Source: G963674955 sp963674955 (GTDB lineage Bacteria; Desulfobacterota; Desulfovibrionia; Desulfovibrionales; Desulfovibrionaceae). Taken from it: a stretch of DNA of 64,000 nt. Positions within the stretch are counted from its first letter, which is position 1. Each line of letters begins with the position of its first letter. The notes under the pieces are model-generated. The model searched no databases. It was not told the origin of the DNA and was given only the letters and a program-made list of their open reading frames with translations. The stretch is taken from contig CAXXKR010000001.1 in assembly GCA_963674955.2 (NCBI GenBank), forward strand, positions 930,001-994,000, read 5' to 3'. The position numbers were made by a program, and so were the translations under genes. Of this stretch, positions 58,418-64,000 are shown one piece after another.

Positions 58418-58756
58418 TCAAATGGTCCCTGAAAAATCACTTTCTCTTGAACCTGTGTCCCCTGCGGCGTTGCCGTAAGCCTGCACCGCATGACGCGGGG
58501 TCGCAGTGGCTTCTTCCTTTTCCGAAGAGTCCTGGGCCATTGCCGCCACCTGCACTCCTGCGTCGGGAACGATAGGCGCGACGCTTGCACCCAGCTTGGA
58601 GACCTCCCGGGTCATTTCCTGCTGGTATTCTCCGTCGCTGTCCTTGATCTTGTTCTGGAAATTGAACCGGTCCTGCTGGACTTCATCCGCGGGGCGTACC
58701 GCTTCGGGAGCTTGCAGCAAAGTCTGGCCGGGGCCTGCCGGTAGACTGACGTTCAT
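58418..58756 (-). CDS. Hypothetical protein, low-complexity and disordered
   Basis: I do not recognise this 112-residue protein. It is rich in Ala, Gln, Glu and Ser, with no hydrophobic segment and no cysteine. A middle stretch (FNFQNKIKDSDGEYQQEMTR) may be helical. ATG 58756 is supported by GGAGGAGAC just upstream. Codon use fits the genome. Function cannot be predicted. Confidence 0.6.
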   Translation of the reverse strand: MNVSLPAGPGQTLLQAPEAVRPADEVQQDRFNFQNKIKDSDGEYQQEMTREVSKLGASVAPIVPDAGVQVAAMAQDSSEKEEATATPRHAVQAYGNAAGDTGSRESDFSGTI

Positions 58757-58856
58757 GTCTCCTCCATTTTGGTCTGGATACAATTTTGCCTTCTCGCTTC
58801 TTATCGGCGGTCTAAAAGATAACTTTAGGATGGGTTGGTGTTTTCTTGGATAAAAA

Positions 58857-59777
58857 TCAAAGAAAGAGAGCCCAGGCCCCGGCGACCATTATCCCCGCGC
58901 CCACCAGCCGCGTCCTGATGTCCTCGCCGAAGGTCTTCCGGGCCAACAGGATGGTCACCAGCACGCTGAGCATGGAAATAGGTTCGGCCACGCTCACGTC
59001 GAACCAGCGCATGGCGTAGAGCAGGAAGAGGTATGAGTAGCCGTTGATGGCCCCGCAGGTCAGGGCCAGCCAGGGCGAGGTCTTGAGGACCCTGCCGATT
59101 TCGGCTGTCTTGCCAGTGAACAGGGTCATGATGAAGATGTACAGCGAGATGACCACGTAGAGGACGAAGACGTAGGCCAGGGGCGAGACATCGGCCTCTC
59201 CGGCCGGGGTGAAGGATATGGCGTACTTGTCCACGATCCTTCCGCAGGCCAGGAGCAGGGAGGTGATGATCATGTAGCGGCAGGGCGCGTCGGAGATGAG
59301 AGCCTTCATGGATTGGAGGATGTTTTTTTGCCGGTTCAGATATGTGGAACCGTAAACCAGCAGCAGCAGGCCGCCCGCCTTGAGAATGGTCAGGGGTTCG
59401 CCGAGAAAGAAAAAGGCCAGGATGGCCAGGAAAAAGACGTTGAAATGATAGAGCGGCGAAACCAGGGAAGCCTCGCCCGTGGACAGTGATTTCACGTACA
59501 GGGCAAAGCCGAGGGCGTAAAACAGTCCGCTGGCCATGGGCTTGAACACGAAGCTCCATGACTCTGGAACGTCGGTCAGGACAAAGGGCAGCAACAGGAC
59601 CGCGCCCAGGGCGAAAAAGTGAAAGGCGGCCGCCAGATAGTGGGAGTCGTGGCCAAGTTTCTTGACGACTATCCGTTCCACTCCCAGTAGGAGGATTCGA
59701 CCGGCCAGGGCAAGGTAAGCGTAAAGCATGAACACCCATGCCCCAAAACCTAACGGGAGGCAAGTGTGTTCGCTCAC
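58857..59777 (-). CDS. EamA/DMT-superfamily transporter
   Basis: A 306-residue inner-membrane protein with ten hydrophobic helices in two EamA-like halves: SGLFYALGFALYVKSLSTGE with ASLVSPLYHFNVFFLAILAF in the first, and NGYSYLFLLYAMRWFDVSVA with EPISMLSVLVTILLA in the second. These are typical of drug/metabolite exporters. The start is GTG 59777, or ATG 59729 if the first sixteen residues are not translated; no clear ribosome site decides. The substrate is unknown. Confidence 0.83.
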   Translation of the reverse strand: MSEHTCLPLGFGAWVFMLYAYLALAGRILLLGVERIVVKKLGHDSHYLAAAFHFFALGAVLLLPFVLTDVPESWSFVFKPMASGLFYALGFALYVKSLSTGEASLVSPLYHFNVFFLAILAFFFLGEPLTILKAGGLLLLVYGSTYLNRQKNILQSMKALISDAPCRYMIITSLLLACGRIVDKYAISFTPAGEADVSPLAYVFVLYVVISLYIFIMTLFTGKTAEIGRVLKTSPWLALTCGAINGYSYLFLLYAMRWFDVSVAEPISMLSVLVTILLARKTFGEDIRTRLVGAGIMVAGAWALFL

Positions 59778-59834
59778 TTGTTTTAAGGGTTTCGCGATGA
59801 TAGCCTTTGCCCAGACCTAAACCGGGAGTGGAAC

Positions 59835-60302
59835 ATGAATTTTTCAGGCCTATTCGGGATATTGCTGGTGGCCGGGGTTTTTTTGGCGGACGTTTTGTTG
59901 GGCGGGGAATTCTTTCTTTTCGACATCGTGTACACGCCCGCCCTGATGGTTTGCATGTTCGGAACGATCGGCCTCTGCTACATCGCATACGGAGCTTTGG
60001 GAACCCTGAAGGCGCTGGCTGCATTGCGCTACCTGCTGGTCGATTCGTCAGCCGCCGGGGATCTTTCAAGGGAATGCAAGGTCATCAGGGGCGGCGTCTG
60101 GAATCTTTACGTTTGCGGCGCTGCAGGCACGGTCATCGCCCTGCTCAAGATGCTCTCGCTTTCCTCCCTCGAGCAGGAGTCCGTCTGGGCCTTGTCGCCC
60201 ATCATGACTGCGGTTTTGCCGCTGTTTTATTCCTTTGTGGGGGCCGAGTTCCTGCTTCGTCCGGTCGCCCGGCGGCTGGAGATCAGAAACAACGGTTCGT
60301 AG
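59835..60302 (+). CDS. Small integral membrane protein of unknown function
   Basis: A 155-residue protein with four hydrophobic segments (about 5-25, 35-55, 90-110, 120-142). I do not recognise a family. It follows GGGAGTGGAAC. It converges with the next minus-strand gene, overlapping by 20 bp, which supports both being real only through codon use and start sites. Confidence 0.62.
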   Translation: MNFSGLFGILLVAGVFLADVLLGGEFFLFDIVYTPALMVCMFGTIGLCYIAYGALGTLKALAALRYLLVDSSAAGDLSRECKVIRGGVWNLYVCGAAGTVIALLKMLSLSSLEQESVWALSPIMTAVLPLFYSFVGAEFLLRPVARRLEIRNNGS

Positions 60303-60768
60303 AGGCCTCAGGTTTTTTTCGACGCCAAAGCCAGAGGGCGGCCAGGGTCAGCACGAGTTCGCCGGCCAGTGTGACGGGCATGGTTCGGTCGATGTAGAGA
60401 TTTTGAATGCTTTCAAGGATGGACATTGCCGGAAGCTTCGGCATGGGGCCGAGAAGGGGCCAGAAAATAATCCCCGGATATTGGTTCATTCCGTCGCAGG
60501 CCAGATGGACGAGCCAGAGCGCCGAAATCGCCAGCACGGTTTTGTTTTGCAGTCGGGTCAGCCGGGCCAGGAGCAGTCCCGCCGCAGTCAACAGGACAAG
60601 GGCCAGTAGGGTGTGGCCCCAGGCCCGGCCCTGGGAGTTCATGATCAGGGCAGTTGGCTTGTCCAGAAAATCCGGTCCGTAGCTTGCCGCCACGAGCAGG
60701 GGCAGGCTCTGCAGGGGGAAAAGCGTTTTCCTGGCCAAGGCGGCCGCCGAAAGGTGCCCGAGAATCAT
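60283..60768 (-). CDS. YdjM/DUF457-like membrane metal-dependent hydrolase family protein
   Basis: A 161-residue membrane protein. It begins MILGHLSAAALARKTLFPLQ and has GHTLLALVLLTAAGLLLARL, then LWLVHLACDGMNQYPG, with histidine and aspartate residues placed as in the YdjM-like membrane metallohydrolase group. The order HLS, HTLL and HLACD fits that family. There are four to five helices. The family assignment is moderate and the substrate is unknown. Confidence 0.7.
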   Translation of the reverse strand: MILGHLSAAALARKTLFPLQSLPLLVAASYGPDFLDKPTALIMNSQGRAWGHTLLALVLLTAAGLLLARLTRLQNKTVLAISALWLVHLACDGMNQYPGIIFWPLLGPMPKLPAMSILESIQNLYIDRTMPVTLAGELVLTLAALWLWRRKKPEASTNRCF

Positions 60769-60806
60769 TGGGGATTAATAGGGCAGAAAGCCGACCAAGG
60801 CAACGG

Positions 60807-61466
60807 TCAGATGTCCTCAACTTTGTTTCGGCCATTCTGCTTGGCCGCGTACAAGGCCATTTCCGCGCCCTTGAACAGGGCTTCCTTGTCCAGGCTCTCC
60901 CTGGTCAACGCCTCGATGGAGGCCGTGACCACCCCCACGCTTATGGTGACGCGCAGAGGGAATTTTTCCACGCTTTCCACGTCCACTTCCATCTCCTCCA
61001 CTGCGGACCTGAGCCGTTCCGCCACCAGCAGGGCGCTTTTCTTGCCTGTCTCCGGCAGGATGGCCGCGAACCTGTCGCCGCTGATGCGCCCCTGAATGTC
61101 TATTTTTCTCAGCAGGCTTTGGGCTATCCGGGCGGTCATGGACAAAATCCGGTCCCCGGCCTCCTGTCCGAAACTGTCGTTTATGAACTTCATGTGGTCC
61201 AGGTCGTAGAGCAGCAGGGAGATGGGCCGGTCGTAACGTCTGGTGCGTTCCAGTTCCTTCTCCAAAAGGGTCATGAAATGGTGACGGACGAAAAGTCCGG
61301 TCAAATCATCGGTCAGGGACAGCATGCGAATTTTCTCTTCGCACTCGTTCAGGCAGGACTCCATCTCGAGACGGGAGTTCTCAAGCGCCTCCAATTGCCT
61401 GGCCTTGCCGCGCAGTTCTTCCAGTTCCGCGAGAAGCTTGTCCCTGTTATCAAGGTTTTGGTCCAT
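60807..61466 (-). CDS. GGDEF-domain protein with degenerate active-site motif
   Basis: Diguanylate cyclase-like. The 219-residue protein has an N-terminal coiled coil (about 5-50) and a GGDEF domain (about 50-215): SLTDDLTGLFVRHHFMTLLE, DLDHMKFINDSFGQEAGDRI. The signature loop is SGDRF in place of GGDEF, so two of five residues are changed, including loss of the second acidic residue. Activity may be lost or reduced. It has no membrane segment. It could act as a GTP or c-di-GMP sensor; that is inference. Confidence 0.85.
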   Translation of the reverse strand: MDQNLDNRDKLLAELEELRGKARQLEALENSRLEMESCLNECEEKIRMLSLTDDLTGLFVRHHFMTLLEKELERTRRYDRPISLLLYDLDHMKFINDSFGQEAGDRILSMTARIAQSLLRKIDIQGRISGDRFAAILPETGKKSALLVAERLRSAVEEMEVDVESVEKFPLRVTISVGVVTASIEALTRESLDKEALFKGAEMALYAAKQNGRNKVEDI

Positions 61467-61663
61467 AAAATCGAATCTCCCCTGTGTGGATTAAACTTAA
61501 AATAATCATACAGGAAATTGAACTGCAAAGGAAGAAAGACAGTTCTCTCCGTTTATCTACAGTGGTGCTTGCGGGACTTGGTTTTGACTGGGGTTGGTTT
61601 TTGTGGTTAACGAGTCCTGAATAAAGTAGATTTTAACATGCAACAATCAAGGAATATTAATCT

Positions 61664-62569
61664 ATGAAAACAAATAGATATGGAATCAATGGACTTTTGC
61701 CCGCCATGAACAAGGCGGTCGCCGTTTGTCTGACAGCTGCAATCATATGTTTGTTCTTGTCGGCTTGCGATACAAATAAAGCGATTGTCCAGGACAAGGA
61801 ACTGACCGCTGTCTCTGCCGATGGCAGCCGCATCGCTTATGGAGTCAGCGGACAAGGGGAAACCACTCTTTTGTTCGTGCATGGCTGGCTATGCGATCAC
61901 AAGACCTGGCAAGCCCAGATCGATTATTTTTCCAACGGTTATAAAGTCGTCTGGTTGGATTTGGCCGGTCATGGAGAGTCTGAAGCCAATCGCCGGGACT
62001 TCACGATTTCGGCATTTGCTCAGGATGTGAAGTCGGTCCTTGACAAGGCTGGCGGGGAAAAAGTGATTCTAGTGGGTCATTCAATGGGTGGGCCGATAGT
62101 GATTGAAACAGCCAAGCTTCTTGGAGAAAAGGTGACGGGAATCGTTGCTGTCGAAGCCTTTTATACTCCTCTTGCCGCAGTTCCGGAGGAAGCGAAATTG
62201 TCCTTCATTGAAAAATTGAAGAAGGATTATCCCAAGGCCTTGGCCGGGACGGTCAAGTCGATGTTTGCGCAGGGTGCGGATCAGGATTTGATGGATTCAA
62301 CCTACAGGGGCATGCTGGACAATGATCATGAGATGGGGGTCAGCTCATTATATGAATGCATCAAATGGAATTCGCGAAAAGAGCCTTTGGAACTTAAAAG
62401 GTTCTCAGGCAAGCTTTGCAATATCAACGGCGCGCCTGCGGGCAATGAAAAAAAGTTGCATGAAAGCGTCGTGTTGATTCCCGGTGCCGGTCATTTCGTG
62501 TACCGGGTAAAGTCGGAGGAATTTAATGCGGCATTGGAAACGATCATTGAAAATCTTGAAGCCCATTAG
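61664..62569 (+). CDS. Alpha/beta-hydrolase lipoprotein
   Basis: A 301-residue predicted lipoprotein. The N-terminus ends in LFLSACDTN (lipobox; Cys near residue 36). The hydrolase fold has the oxyanion HGWLCDHK, the nucleophile elbow VGHSMGGP (Ser near residue 145), and a late catalytic His (PGAGHFVYRV). Residue order fits a proline iminopeptidase- or esterase-like enzyme. ATG 61664 with AAGGAA upstream is better than the internal ATG 61706. The DNA is more AT-rich than its neighbours, suggesting later acquisition. The substrate is unknown. Confidence 0.82.
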   Translation: MKTNRYGINGLLPAMNKAVAVCLTAAIICLFLSACDTNKAIVQDKELTAVSADGSRIAYGVSGQGETTLLFVHGWLCDHKTWQAQIDYFSNGYKVVWLDLAGHGESEANRRDFTISAFAQDVKSVLDKAGGEKVILVGHSMGGPIVIETAKLLGEKVTGIVAVEAFYTPLAAVPEEAKLSFIEKLKKDYPKALAGTVKSMFAQGADQDLMDSTYRGMLDNDHEMGVSSLYECIKWNSRKEPLELKRFSGKLCNINGAPAGNEKKLHESVVLIPGAGHFVYRVKSEEFNAALETIIENLEAH

Positions 62570-62625
62570 GAGGCGTGTGACGGCGTGGTGCCGACCGCAG
62601 GACTTGTGGGCGATTGTTTTGACTC

Positions 62626-62662
62626 CAGGCACCATTTTTGATTATCGTGCCTGAAAAATGGT
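62626..62662 (+). promoter_or_regulatory. Two overlapping, mutually exclusive hairpin arms before a membrane protein gene
   Basis: Arm A (62626-62632, CAGGCAC) pairs with A' (62647-62653, GTGCCTG). Arm B (62631-62639, ACCATTTTT) pairs with B' (62654-62662, AAAAATGGT). The order A-B-A'-B' means both hairpins cannot form fully together. The AAGGAGAG ribosome site lies nine bases downstream. Confidence 0.45.
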
Positions 62663-62683
62663 CTAACCCAAGGAGAGGATGAT

Positions 62684-63055
62684 ATGACTTGCACTCAGGA
62701 ATGTTGCGCCGGCGCGGACGTTTGCAGGCAGAAGGTCTGGTATTTTTTCATTGTTCTGATGATGCTCGCCTACGGCATCGGGACCATGTTCATTCCTTAT
62801 GATTTTCCGGCGAAACTGCACATGTTCGAGGGCTTCAAACTTATCGCCCTGATTTTTTCATTGATGTTCATGGCGGCCAACGCGGTTGCCGCCTGGGCCA
62901 TAACCCGGGGCTACAACAGGCTTATCGGCGAGGCTCCGGAAGGCTCCACCTATTATCTGGAGAAAATCCGCAACAGCTGGATCGCCGGTCTGGGTTTCGC
63001 CCTGGTCATCCGGTTCATGATCATGCTGGTTTGGATGATCAAGGTTTCATCCTGA
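62684..63055 (+). CDS. Small membrane protein with Cys-rich N-terminus
   Basis: A 123-residue protein with three hydrophobic helices (about 18-36, 50-72, 96-116). The N-terminus has four cysteines (CTQECCAGADVC). I do not recognise a family. A good AAGGAGAGGATGAT precedes the ATG. A possible two-state leader lies upstream, and a strong terminator follows, so it is monocistronic. Confidence 0.68.
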   Translation: MTCTQECCAGADVCRQKVWYFFIVLMMLAYGIGTMFIPYDFPAKLHMFEGFKLIALIFSLMFMAANAVAAWAITRGYNRLIGEAPEGSTYYLEKIRNSWIAGLGFALVIRFMIMLVWMIKVSS

Positions 63056-63080
63056 TTTATTTTTGAGCGGAATCAAATCC

Positions 63081-63110
63081 GGGCCGCGCTTCAGGGCGCG
63101 GCCCTTTCTT
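63081..63110 (+). terminator. Terminator after the small membrane protein gene
   Basis: A perfect nine-pair GC stem (63081-63089 with 63096-63104) is followed by TTTCTT. Confidence 0.88.
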
Positions 63111-63174
63111 GTATGAGGCGGCGGTGCCCGGAGCGGTGCCGGGCGACTCTTTTCCGAACGTCAAGACTGGAATG

Positions 63175-63477
63175 CTAGATCTCAAAATCCAGGAGGCTGC
63201 GGCCGGCGGCCACCTGTGAGACGAAGGCCACGCAACGTTGGTGTTCCGGGTGCGTCTGGTAGCTTTCCAGATCCCCTCTGGTCTCAAATTCGGAATACAG
63301 GACGACATGGCATTCAGGACTGGCCCCAAAGATGTCGGTGCTTACTTCCAGATGTTTCAATCCGGGAATCACTCCGTTTAATTTTTCCAGCATTTCCTTC
63401 ATTCTGTCCGCATTTTCAGCGGCCGTGAGTCCCTTTGCCTCGGGCTTCAGCGTCCACATGACGATATGTTTGATCAT
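63175..63477 (-). CDS. Dabb-family stress-responsive A/B barrel protein
   Basis: A 100-residue dimeric ferredoxin-like-fold protein. It begins MIKHIVMWTLKPEAKGLTAA and shows HVVLYSEFETRGDLESYQTH with PEHQRCVAFVSQVAAGRSLL, the Dabb pattern. Its ATG overlaps the stop of the upstream CCG-domain gene (ATGA), so the two are cotranscribed. Biochemical role is unknown. Confidence 0.85.
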   Translation of the reverse strand: MIKHIVMWTLKPEAKGLTAAENADRMKEMLEKLNGVIPGLKHLEVSTDIFGASPECHVVLYSEFETRGDLESYQTHPEHQRCVAFVSQVAAGRSLLDFEI

Positions 63478-64000
63478 GATCGTCCTCCTTGCTTTCTGTT
63501 TTTTGCCAGGGCTTCGGCTATGTGCCGCACTTCAATGTCCAGGCCGCGTTTTTCCGCTCCGCCCCGAAGCTGCATTACGCAGCCCGGGCAATCGGTGAGC
63601 AGGACTTCTGCCCCGCTGGCTGTGACGTTGTCCAGCTTTTTTTTCAGCAGTTCCGAGGATAGTTCCGGAAATTTTATGGAAAATGTTCCACCAAATCCGC
63701 AACATACATCCTCCTCCTCCGCCTTGACGTATTCCAGGCCCGATGTTTCGATCAATTCCCTGGGGGCCTCGGTCACGCCCATTCCCCTGCACAGGTGGCA
63801 GGGAGAGTGGTAGGCGGCCTTTTTGCCGCTCACTGCGAACTGCGAAGCGTCGAGAGTGAGGACTTCTTTGGCGAAAGTGCTGAAGTCCACAACCTTTTCG
63901 GAGAATTCTACGCTTCTTTCAGCCCATTTTTGGTCATCGGCCAGCATTTTCACGTAGCCGTTCTTGAGGTGCGAGGCGCAGGATGCGCAGGCCGTGACGA
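63474..64000 (-). CDS. CCG-domain iron-sulfur protein, cut by window end
   Basis: The visible 175 C-terminal residues carry two CCG domains as in GlcF, HdrD/HdrB and lactate-oxidation subunits: TACASCASHLK near the edge, and EEEDVCCGFGGTFSIKFPEL followed by DCPGCVMQLRGG. These cysteines bind a [4Fe-4S] or special non-cubane cluster. The frame is open to base 64000, so the N-terminal part, which usually has two ferredoxin motifs, lies outside. In Desulfovibrio such proteins often pair with FAD-linked lactate or glycolate oxidases; that partner is not visible. ATG 63953 is an internal Met, not the start. Confidence 0.86.
   Translation of the reverse strand, partial: VTACASCASHLKNGYVKMLADDQKWAERSVEFSEKVVDFSTFAKEVLTLDASQFAVSGKKAAYHSPCHLCRGMGVTEAPRELIETSGLEYVKAEEEDVCCGFGGTFSIKFPELSSELLKKKLDNVTASGAEVLLTDCPGCVMQLRGGAEKRGLDIEVRHIAEALAKNRKQGGRS

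Noticed and set aside
62626..62662. A classical H-type pseudoknot from the interleaved arms
   Set aside because: With no bases between A' and B' the third loop cannot span the first stem, so alternative hairpins are more likely.
1..64000. CRISPR arrays, rRNA genes, insertion sequences, prophage integrase
   Set aside because: I saw no regularly spaced repeats, no rRNA sequence and no transposase or integrase motifs in any frame.

Overview
The window reads as chromosome of a sulfate-reducing deltaproteobacterium of the Desulfovibrio / Pseudodesulfovibrio kind. The reasons are an octaheme cytochrome c respiratory complex, a small ferredoxin of the D. africanus Fd III type, a tungsten-type aldehyde:ferredoxin oxidoreductase, a purH gene split into two separate genes, many TPR and c-di-GMP signalling proteins, and polar-flagellum genes preceded by sigma-54 promoters. 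Base composition is GC-rich except for a clearly AT-rich patch at about 2.8-4.6 kb and a milder one at about 61.6-62.6 kb. These calls come from reading the sequence; no database search was run.

Layout. 1-2.7 kb: ruvA (cut by the window edge), ruvB and an MscS-type channel. 2.8-4.6 kb: an AT-rich insert with an Mrr-type restriction endonuclease and a Doc/Fic-domain protein. 4.6-8.3 kb (minus strand): an overlapping operon of aldehyde:ferredoxin oxidoreductase, class II aldolase-like protein and class I glutamine amidotransferase. 8.4-13.6 kb: TPR protein, small conserved protein, DUF401 permease, RlpA-SPOR lipoprotein, TPR lipoprotein and FecR-domain protein. 13.8-19.0 kb: a signalling block of two REC/histidine kinases and two HD-GYP proteins. 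19.1-21.1 kb: rhodanese lipoprotein, tRNA-Leu(CAG), citrate synthase. 21.2-26.7 kb: a sigma-54 enhancer-binding regulator divergent from a four-gene octaheme cytochrome complex with its own sigma-54 promoter. 26.8-31.2 kb: a methyltransferase, M29 aminopeptidase, ferredoxin, YkgJ-type protein and TPR protein. 31.3-38.5 kb: the translation block tRNA-Val(GAC)-thrS-infC-rpmI-rplT-pheS-pheT-merR. 38.6-41.3 kb: AsmA-like protein and arsenate reductase. 41.3-47.3 kb (minus strand): flgB-flgC-fliE-fliF-fliG-fliH-fliI. 47.7-60.8 kb: TPR protein, IMP cyclohydrolase, hflX, CDF transporter, plsY, RNase II family protein, AICAR transformylase, purA, holB, and small or membrane proteins. 60.8-64 kb: GGDEF protein, alpha/beta-hydrolase lipoprotein, small membrane protein, Dabb protein and a CCG-domain iron-sulfur protein cut by the window end.

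How the parts work together. Most of the window is housekeeping (recombination, translation, purine synthesis, flagellum, lipid synthesis). It is interleaved with periplasm-facing electron transfer (octaheme complex), cytoplasmic low-potential redox chemistry (AOR, ferredoxin, CCG protein) and second-messenger signalling.

The most unusual signals are: infC and hflX both appear to start at AUA codons placed 8 nt after strong Shine-Dalgarno sequences, which suggests IF3-sensitive control of both; an Mrr-Doc two-gene cassette; well-formed sigma-54 promoters ahead of the cytochrome complex, of flgB, and of a divergent TPR gene; a three-helix leader ahead of the DUF401 permease; and mutually exclusive hairpins ahead of a small membrane protein gene.
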